Source: JANMDR01 sp031409495 (lineage in GTDB: Bacteria; Pseudomonadota; Gammaproteobacteria; Burkholderiales; Usitatibacteraceae). From it: 9,229 nucleotides of DNA. The notes beneath the pieces are model-generated. The model saw only the letters and a program-made list of their open reading frames with translations, was not told the origin of the DNA and ran no database searches. This document shows, in pieces, positions 1 to 4,522 of the stretch (position 1 is its first letter; each line of letters begins with the position of its first letter). Location of the stretch: NCBI GenBank assembly GCA_031409495.1, contig JANNXI010000248.1, positions 1 to 9,229 on the forward strand. Reading direction: 5' to 3'. Both the position numbers and the translations under genes were made by a program.

Positions 1-198
1 CCGCATTCCGACCTCGGTGACCGCCAGCGCATGCACCAAGTACTCACGCCCATTAGGATACTTTTTCCAAAACATCCAACCTGGGAATTTGGCCGGCGCA
101 ATTTGCGCAGCCGCGAAACTCTCGACGTATTGCAAGGCATCGCTGGCAATACGAACCTGAGAATCGCTTCGATTACTCCAATATTGATTTACCATCAT
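1..198 (-). CDS. N-terminal part of a possible nucleotidyltransferase-fold protein (cut by window edge)
   Basis: An open minus-strand frame runs from two adjacent in-frame ATG codons (198-196 and 195-193) off the left edge, giving 65-66 residues. An in-frame TAA at 205-207 just upstream fixes the start to one of these ATGs. The visible part has a helical stretch followed by FPGWMFWKKYPNGREYLV, then HALAVTEVGMR. From memory, a 'FWKK..GREYL' block near the N-terminus is typical of the GSU2403-like nucleotidyltransferase-fold family (NTP_transf_8), but the catalytic region lies outside the window, so this name is tentative. I see no Shine-Dalgarno sequence before the ATG, so initiation could be leaderless or coupled to local structure. 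The start codon sits inside the outer arm of a symmetric repeat (187-267), which suggests autoregulation. The gene lies 100 bases downstream of the HARE/GIY-YIG nuclease gene on the same strand, so the two may form one module. Confidence 0.6.
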   Translation of the reverse strand, partial: MMVNQYWSNRSDSQVRIASDALQYVESFAAAQIAPAKFPGWMFWKKYPNGREYLVHALAVTEVGMR

Positions 199-267
199 TT
201 CAGATTATTTAGTGATTTGATGGTAATTTACCATCAAAAATTAGGAATAGCTATTATGATGGTAAAT
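187..267. promoter_or_regulatory. Four-site, mirror-symmetric operator-like repeat
   Basis: Four copies of TGATGGTAA or its complement TTACCATCA lie at 189-197 (-), 218-226 (+), 228-236 (-) and 257-265 (+). The inner pair forms a perfect palindrome with 11-base arms (216-226 and 228-238) around base 227. The outer pair forms perfect 12-base arms (ATTTACCATCAT at 187-198, ATGATGGTAAAT at 256-267). Site centres are 29, 10 and 29 bases apart, so the whole array is mirror-symmetric about 227. It covers the start codon of the leftward gene (1-198). A possible leftward -10 (CATAAT, 253-258 on the minus strand) overlaps the right outer arm. This layout fits cooperative binding of a dimeric repressor, probably one encoded in the same module; that role is inferred. 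Confidence 0.65.
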
Positions 268-298
268 TTATTTGAAGGTATTCAGTACGAAGCGTTGG

Positions 299-1105
299 TC
301 AGGAACCCCCACGCATTTTTTGTTCGATAGCACGAAGCGTGTTTTGAATCTCCTTTTCTCGGAGCTCAGGATCAATATCCTGAATGTACTCAATAACGGT
401 AAAATCGTCACCACGCCTTCTATTTTGGGGTGGCTCAAGCGCTTCAATCAGCAATGCCTCGAGAGTGGCCACAAGGCTAGCGAGTGATATGTTGACTGAT
501 GCTTCCCGCAAATTCCCCGCTTCTGTTACATCGAGCAATCCAAACCAAGAAAAACGGTTCCATCGACTGCCTAAACGATCGACGGTGTGCTCAAAAAGTC
601 TGGTGCCTAAGGTGCGATCAATAGAGCGTCCAACATACACCACCGTGTGGTGATCATAAAGAATATAAATACCTTTTTGCTTGCCAAAATCAACTGGTTT
701 AGACGCTGCTTGTTGTTGCCCGTACATCTTTGGATTTTTTCGCCAAACAACTAGATCACGCTGCCAATACATGCCAAAGCACTGAATGATGGAATCGGAC
801 GTTTCAATATCGTTTTCTATCAATGTTGCCAAATTTTGCGACTCTATACGTGGTGGCAACTCAGCCACTGCGAATGGATTGTGTTTCAACGCAAATGTAC
901 CTTTTCCCACGCGAATAAAAAGCGATGCATCCCCGTCATGTTTGATCGAGGCCGAAATGCGTGCGTTGACCGTAGCAGCAGGCGTTGCGCCATCTGTTGC
1001 GTAGTAGCCTCGGGACAATATTTGCTCAGAAATTTCTACGTAATGTAGCGGCACGTTGAATTGCTCAAGCACTTTGATAATTGCGTCATTCCACGATTTT
1101 TCCAC
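299..1105 (-). CDS. HARE-HTH / GIY-YIG nuclease
   Basis: This 268-residue protein starts at GTG (1105-1103), with AAGGA a good distance upstream (1111-1115). Residues about 4-76 match the HARE-HTH winged-helix pattern: WNDAIIKVL, then 'plHyveIseqIl', a TPAATVNARI segment, and the closing SLFIRVGKGTFAL. HARE-HTH domains occur in restriction and chromatin proteins and have been proposed to sense modified or particular DNA. After a linker with a YWQRDLVVW block, residues about 143-230 form a GIY-YIG endonuclease domain: GIY at 145-147, YVG at 157-159, Arg169 in RLFEH, and a C-terminal Glu (216 or 221) followed by Asn228 in LEALLIEALEPPQN. All expected catalytic-type residues are present, so it is probably an active nuclease acting on DNA. 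No methyltransferase is visible nearby. It may work with the downstream partial gene (1-198). A restriction-like or defence role is inference. Confidence 0.85.
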   Translation of the reverse strand: MEKSWNDAIIKVLEQFNVPLHYVEISEQILSRGYYATDGATPAATVNARISASIKHDGDASLFIRVGKGTFALKHNPFAVAELPPRIESQNLATLIENDIETSDSIIQCFGMYWQRDLVVWRKNPKMYGQQQAASKPVDFGKQKGIYILYDHHTVVYVGRSIDRTLGTRLFEHTVDRLGSRWNRFSWFGLLDVTEAGNLREASVNISLASLVATLEALLIEALEPPQNRRRGDDFTVIEYIQDIDPELREKEIQNTLRAIEQKMRGGS

Positions 1106-1109
1106 TGCA

Positions 1110-1115
1110 ATCCTT
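1110..1115 (-). promoter_or_regulatory. Ribosome binding site deciding the GTG start of the HARE/GIY-YIG gene
   Basis: On the minus strand AAGGAT ends five bases before the GTG at 1105-1103. No ATG is available nearby in frame, and the HARE domain begins at residue 4, so this site supports GTG as the true start. Confidence 0.6.
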
Positions 1116-1130
1116 AAATAAATTAGCCTG

Positions 1131-1153
1131 AAAACGCCCTATTCTAGGCCATC
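1131..1153 (-). terminator. Hairpin after the PLP-enzyme gene, with short T-run
   Basis: In the leftward transcript, 24 bases after the stop at 1178, the arms GATGGCCTA and TAGGGCGTT can pair around a GAA loop with one G-G mismatch and G-U wobbles. TTTT (1131-1134) overlaps the end of the second arm. It shares 18 of 20 bases (1135-1154) with the element at 4480-4499 behind the kinase-like gene. It is weak as a classical terminator. TAGAAT in the loop region could instead serve as a -10 for the nuclease gene. Confidence 0.35.
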
Positions 1154-1177
1154 TCTAGCAACCTCAATACCAAAAAA

Positions 1178-2197
1178 TCACTCCTCCACCACCACCGTCT
1201 TCCCCAGCACCATTTCCGTCCCCGCAAATAAAGAAGGCAACCCTCCCGTATGCATAAACAGCACGTTCTCGCCTTTTTTATACGCACCGGCGCGGATCAA
1301 GCCAATCAAACCTGCCATAATTTTGCCGGTGTAGGTTTGATCCAACATGATGCCTTCGAGCCTTGCCAACATTTGCACGGCTTCGATCATGCGCTTATTG
1401 GGTAGGGAGTATTTTGGGCGCCAGTAGCTGCCGTCGGTTTTGATTAGCTCTCTTGGGAATTCGCCGCGCAAATTAAGTAGCTTTGCGGTGGCCAGGGCTT
1501 CACGGTATACCAAGGGTTCTTGGTTTTCAGGATCACGGCTGACGCCTATACCCATGACCGGTATATTGGCGTTGCTGCCGAATAGGCCTACGACCATGCC
1601 GGCGTGGGTGCCGGATGAGCCGGAGCCTACTACGATGTGGTCGATTTGAAGGGCTTGCTCGAAAGTTTGCGCTAAAATTTCTTGCACGCAGGCCACATAA
1701 CCTAGCGCGCCGATGGCGTTGGACCCGCCGCCGGGGATGATGTAGCCGCGTCGGCCTTGTGCTGCCAAATCTGCCGCTACTTTTTGCATCGCGGCTAACA
1801 TGTCGCTGCCGGCAGGCACGACTGTGATGTCTTCAACGCCCATTAGGCAGAACATGAAGTGATTGCCGTTGGCGTTGTCGTCGTAGCTGCCTGCGATGCG
1901 TTCTTCGATCACGAAGCGGCATTTAAGGCCCTCTTTGGCGGCAGCTGCGAGCGTGATGCGACAGTGGTTGCTTTGCGGTGCCCCGCAGGTCACGAGCGTA
2001 TCAGCACCTTGGGCTAAGGCGTCTGCCACTAAAAATTCTAACTTGCGCGTTTTGTTGCCACCAGGGAACAAGCCAAGCATGTCGTCGCGCTTAATGTAGA
2101 TATTGGGGCCATTTAATTCGCGGGTTAAGTTAGACAAAAACTCAATGGGCGTGACAAAAGGCGTGTAACGGCGACGCGGGAAGCGGGACAGATCCAT
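1178..2197 (-). CDS. dcyD: D-cysteine desulfhydrase / L-cysteate sulfo-lyase family PLP enzyme
   Basis: This is a 339-residue fold-type II PLP enzyme of the ACC deaminase/D-cysteine desulfhydrase group, of normal length. The PLP lysine is Lys49 in PGGNKTRKLEF. QSNH (75-78) faces the substrate carboxylate, and GSGSSGTHAG (191-200) is the phosphate-binding loop. Positions that separate the subgroups read Thr290 (TYTGK) and Thr317 (HTGG); true ACC deaminases have Glu and Leu there, so ACC deamination is unlikely. The expected reaction is beta-elimination from D-cysteine to pyruvate, sulfide and ammonia, or from L-cysteate to pyruvate, sulfite and ammonia; sequence alone does not decide between them. 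The cytoplasmic enzyme would serve sulfur-compound catabolism or D-cysteine detoxification. The ATG at 2197 has AAGGAA eight bases upstream and a plausible sigma-70 promoter at 2247-2276. It is transcribed as a single gene, divergent from the small gene at 2477. Confidence 0.9.
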   Translation of the reverse strand: MDLSRFPRRRYTPFVTPIEFLSNLTRELNGPNIYIKRDDMLGLFPGGNKTRKLEFLVADALAQGADTLVTCGAPQSNHCRITLAAAAKEGLKCRFVIEERIAGSYDDNANGNHFMFCLMGVEDITVVPAGSDMLAAMQKVAADLAAQGRRGYIIPGGGSNAIGALGYVACVQEILAQTFEQALQIDHIVVGSGSSGTHAGMVVGLFGSNANIPVMGIGVSRDPENQEPLVYREALATAKLLNLRGEFPRELIKTDGSYWRPKYSLPNKRMIEAVQMLARLEGIMLDQTYTGKIMAGLIGLIRAGAYKKGENVLFMHTGGLPSLFAGTEMVLGKTVVVEE

Positions 2198-2246
2198 GTG
2201 CGAATTTCCTTAAATTTTGTTTGTTTAGCAATGCCAATCACGCTCC

Positions 2247-2276
2247 ATTGTACCGAGAGCGGTCACAATAAAACAA
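2247..2276 (-). promoter_or_regulatory. Candidate sigma-70 promoter for the PLP-enzyme gene
   Basis: On the minus strand TTGTTT (2276-2271) and TACAAT (2252-2247) are separated by 18 bases. Transcription would start near 2240, leaving a leader of about 40 bases before the ATG at 2197. Confidence 0.5.
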
Positions 2277-2467
2277 AAGCGCTTTGGCACATATTGCGAA
2301 GCACTATCTTGGTGCATTTATAGCGTGATTCGCACCTAAGCGCACCAACTTGACGCACTAAAAATCTAGATGAATTTTAGTGTTGCCCGAAGCTAAAAAT
2401 AGTCTTTTATTTCCCGCAAAATTCGTATAGGATTTCGCATCGCATCAAGTGCGAGCACACATAATAC

Positions 2468-2472
2468 GGAGG
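2468..2472 (+). promoter_or_regulatory. Strong ribosome binding site of the small gene
   Basis: GGAGG lies four bases before the ATG at 2477. This near-ideal site is the main proof that the small unknown gene is translated. A possible -10 (TATAGG, about 2427-2432) lies upstream, but no clear -35 is visible. Confidence 0.7.
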
Positions 2473-2476
2473 AAAT

Positions 2477-2821
2477 ATGGATCATGAACTTTTGAAGGGC
2501 TTGGCAAAATTTAAGATTTTGCTTAAGCAAAAAACGAACGAGTCCATTGATATTACGCGGCTCATTAAAGATCGAGACTACGCAACCGAGGTTTTTGCTC
2601 GCGGCAGCGCTTTGGAGTCTGAAGAAGCTGAAATGTTGATGATTGACTTGCAGGATCGCTTAGGTCGTTTTGCCCCATCGACTGGCGTTACCTATAGCGC
2701 CCATATCAATGCGCCGGAAAAATTGTCGACTGCAAAACCCATCGCCGCCGCCGACGCAGCCTCCGCGGTGGAGGTGAAACCCACCGCGCCAGCTAAATAT
2801 GTGCTGGGCGCACGGGGATAA
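2477..2821 (+). CDS. Small protein of unknown function with Ala/Pro-rich tail
   Basis: I do not recognise this 114-residue protein. Residues 1-65 are charged and probably helical (MDHELLKGLAKFKILLKQ, then an acidic ESEEAEMLMIDLQDRLGRF segment). From about residue 75 the sequence is low-complexity and rich in Ala, Pro, Lys and Val, ending in KYVLGARG. There is no signal peptide, membrane helix or cysteine, so it is probably a soluble cytoplasmic protein. It is the only plus-strand gene in the window and has an excellent GGAGG site and its own upstream spacer, which argues that it is real and independently expressed. Its stop is only nine bases from the stop of the convergent asparaginase gene, with no hairpin between them, so the two transcripts probably overlap. 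The helical head plus flexible tail could suit a small binding or regulatory protein, but nothing in the sequence proves this. Confidence 0.75.
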   Translation: MDHELLKGLAKFKILLKQKTNESIDITRLIKDRDYATEVFARGSALESEEAEMLMIDLQDRLGRFAPSTGVTYSAHINAPEKLSTAKPIAAADAASAVEVKPTAPAKYVLGARG

Positions 2822-2830
2822 TCCTTAGCA

Positions 2831-3787
2831 TTAACGCGCTTGCCGCATTAATGCCACGATGTCGCTCGTACTGCTAAACCATGCATGGGGCATATGCGCG
2901 GTGCGGTGCGCGCCTACTGCCACACCTTGTGCGTCGACACCAATGAAGCCGACGTCTGCATCAAAATCCGTAACCAAATCGTCAAGAACGGCGTCGGTTG
3001 CGGCTTTCAAGCTCATGCCGTGGGCGACGTTATCGGTGATTTGCCGGGCTGCTAATGCACGAATCACGAATTCGCCCGTGCCGGTAGCAGAAATTGCGGC
3101 ACGCGGCGTGGCGTAGGTGCCACTGCCGGGCATGGATGTATCTCCGACCCGGCCGACTAGCTTCATCGTGACGCCACCGGTACTGGTGCAGGCGCACAGC
3201 ATGCCGGTGTCGTCTAGCGCGACGGCACCGATGGTGCCGCCGGCGTAGTCGGGATGCTGGCGAATAAATTCGCGCATTTTAAGATTGCCAACATTGGCGG
3301 CATCATTCAGAACCTGTTTTTTGGCGTGCCAATCAGCGCGGCGGGCTGCTGTGATGGGATCATAATCTGCATGGCCTAGCGCCCGCGCAAAGCGCTGCGC
3401 ACCTTCGCCCGCGAGCATGACGTGATCAGTTTTTTCCATTACTTGCCGTGCAACTAAAATTGGATTTTTTACCCGCTGCAAGGCGCTTACCGCGCCTATT
3501 TGCGGGGGTTTCGGGCGCTTTTCGCCCTCAGATTGCGTCGCCAACATTACACACGCATCAAACTCTACAAAACCATCGTAATTTAAGACGCCACCTGTGC
3601 CTGCATTAAAAATAGGATCATCTTCAAGCGCTACCGCTGCTGCGATGGCGGCATCGAGTGCGTTGCCACCAGCTTGTAAAATAGCGCGGCCAATGGCAAC
3701 GGCGTTGGTGGTAGCCGCTATCGCATCAGCGTCCGAACCCGGCCGCCACTTACCAGCACCGCCGTGCACAATTAAGGCTATGGTCAT
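2831..3787 (-). CDS. iaaA: Isoaspartyl peptidase / plant-type L-asparaginase (Ntn hydrolase)
   Basis: This 318-residue precursor has the usual length for class 2 (plant-type) asparaginases. The N-terminus IALIVHGGAG, the block NALDAAIAAAVALEDDPIFN and FNAGTGG are family hallmarks. The nucleophile is Thr185 in AGGTIGAVALD: the precursor cleaves itself between Gly184 and Thr185 into an alpha chain (1-184) and a beta chain (185-318). Substrate-site residues by homology with E. coli IaaA are Thr203, Arg213 and Asp216 (GRVGDTSMPGSGTYA) and Thr237-Gly238 (ATGTGE). It should hydrolyse beta-aspartyl dipeptides and L-asparagine, clearing isoaspartyl products of protein turnover in the cytoplasm. Its ATG overlaps the gmhA stop (ATGA, 3784-3787), with GGAG at 3796-3799 inside gmhA, so translation is probably coupled to gmhA. 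Confidence 0.92.
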   Translation of the reverse strand: MTIALIVHGGAGKWRPGSDADAIAATTNAVAIGRAILQAGGNALDAAIAAAVALEDDPIFNAGTGGVLNYDGFVEFDACVMLATQSEGEKRPKPPQIGAVSALQRVKNPILVARQVMEKTDHVMLAGEGAQRFARALGHADYDPITAARRADWHAKKQVLNDAANVGNLKMREFIRQHPDYAGGTIGAVALDDTGMLCACTSTGGVTMKLVGRVGDTSMPGSGTYATPRAAISATGTGEFVIRALAARQITDNVAHGMSLKAATDAVLDDLVTDFDADVGFIGVDAQGVAVGAHRTAHMPHAWFSSTSDIVALMRQAR

Positions 3788-4395
3788 TGATGATTCTCCG
3801 GTGTCAGGGCCCGCTCGGTTAGCTCAATTAAAATATGAATTACCTTAATGTGGAGCTCTTGGGTGCGATCGGCAAAAGCACCGCCGGGCGTGCAAATATC
3901 CACATCTGCCATCGCGCCGATTGACGAGCCTTCGCGACCCGTTAGGCTCAAGATACGCATATTTAGGGCTTTTGCAGCTTCACAGGCTTTGATTATATTT
4001 TTGCTCGTGCCCGACGTTGAGATGGCGACAAGCACATCGCCCGCGCGGCCATTGCCTTCTAAAAACCGTGAAAATACCGCATCGTAGCCGTAGTCATTTG
4101 CGACGCAACTCATGTGACTTACATCGCTCATTGACATTGCCCCCAAAGCTCGGCGGTTAAGTCGCCAGCGACCTGACAGCTCTTCAGCAAAATGCATGGC
4201 GTCGCACATTGATCCACCGTTGCCGCAGCTAAATACGCGATTATCAGTGACGAAGGCGTCGATTAAAAGCTGCGCGCCATGGCCTATGGCGGCGATTTTA
4301 TGCTCGTCCGCACGCAGACGCGCCAAGGCGTCTGCTGCCTCGCTCAAGGCGGCGGAAATAAACTGTTGCTGTGCAATTGAATTAGGTGCGGTCAT
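3784..4395 (-). CDS. gmhA: Phosphoheptose isomerase (sedoheptulose 7-phosphate isomerase)
   Basis: This 203-residue SIS-domain protein closely follows E. coli GmhA (192 residues) with a slightly longer N-terminus. The block SCGNGGSMCDAMHFAEELSGRWR (58-73 region), then SDVSHMSCVANDYGY, ISTSGTS and QELHIKVIHILIEL, are diagnostic. Likely metal and catalytic residues by homology are His68, Glu72, Gln179 and His187, and all are present. It converts sedoheptulose 7-phosphate to D-glycero-D-manno-heptose 7-phosphate, the first step to ADP-heptose for the LPS inner core, in the cytoplasm. No other heptose genes (gmhB, hldE, hldD) are in the window. The start is the ATG at 4395; GGAG (4409-4412) is 13 bases upstream, rather far, and TAAAAT (4434-4429) could be a -10. 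It forms a two-gene overlapping unit with the asparaginase gene. Confidence 0.95.
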   Translation of the reverse strand: MTAPNSIAQQQFISAALSEAADALARLRADEHKIAAIGHGAQLLIDAFVTDNRVFSCGNGGSMCDAMHFAEELSGRWRLNRRALGAMSMSDVSHMSCVANDYGYDAVFSRFLEGNGRAGDVLVAISTSGTSKNIIKACEAAKALNMRILSLTGREGSSIGAMADVDICTPGGAFADRTQELHIKVIHILIELTERALTPENHQ

Positions 4396-4464
4396 GAGTG
4401 TGCCGAAGCTCCGTAAGAATTAAACCCTATTTTACAGGCTCGGCAAGGGTCGCGGCTAAACCCA

Positions 4465-4512
4465 GTTGATGGCTGTCGACGCCCTATTTTAGGGCATCTA
4501 CGCGGCATCAAC
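4465..4512 (-). terminator. Nested stem structure behind the kinase-like gene
   Basis: Eleven bases after the stop at 4523, the outer arms GTTGATG/CATCAAC (4465-4471, 4506-4512) enclose an inner stem. In the leftward transcript the inner stem is GATGCCCTA-AAA-TAGGGCGTC (4478-4498), nine pairs including one U-G wobble that pairs only in the minus-strand RNA. There is no T-run, so it is either a factor-dependent terminator or another structured RNA element. The core (4480-4499) is 18/20 identical to 1135-1154. Confidence 0.4.
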
Positions 4513-4522
4513 GGCGATGAAA

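Larger units (their letters stand above)
2198..2476. other. Divergent intergenic region with promoters and small inverted repeats
   Basis: This 279-base spacer separates the leftward PLP-enzyme gene from the rightward small gene. Besides the leftward promoter (2247-2276), it holds two inverted repeats: TTGGTGC/GCACCAA (2309-2315, 2342-2348), with a second GCACC at 2332-2336, and CACTAAAA/TTTTAGTG (2356-2363, 2375-2382) around an 11-base spacer. Neither is followed by a T-run, so they are more likely operators than terminators. I see no coding potential. Confidence 0.5.

Noticed and set aside
187..267. CRISPR array or mobile-element end
   Set aside because: The repeats are only 9-12 bases and alternate in orientation with no spacer pattern, and there is no transposase or target duplication nearby; an operator explains them better.
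31..330. 99-codon plus-strand open frame at the left end
   Set aside because: It runs through the partial minus-strand gene, the symmetric operator and the end of the nuclease gene; its sequence is not protein-like.
1178..2197. ACC deaminase as product of the PLP-enzyme gene
   Set aside because: The two residues that mark true ACC deaminases (Glu and Leu) are both Thr (290 and 317).
4419..4446. Promoter TTGCCG-16-TTTAAT upstream of gmhA
   Set aside because: Its transcription start would fall on or past the gmhA ribosome site at 4409-4412, leaving no usable leader.
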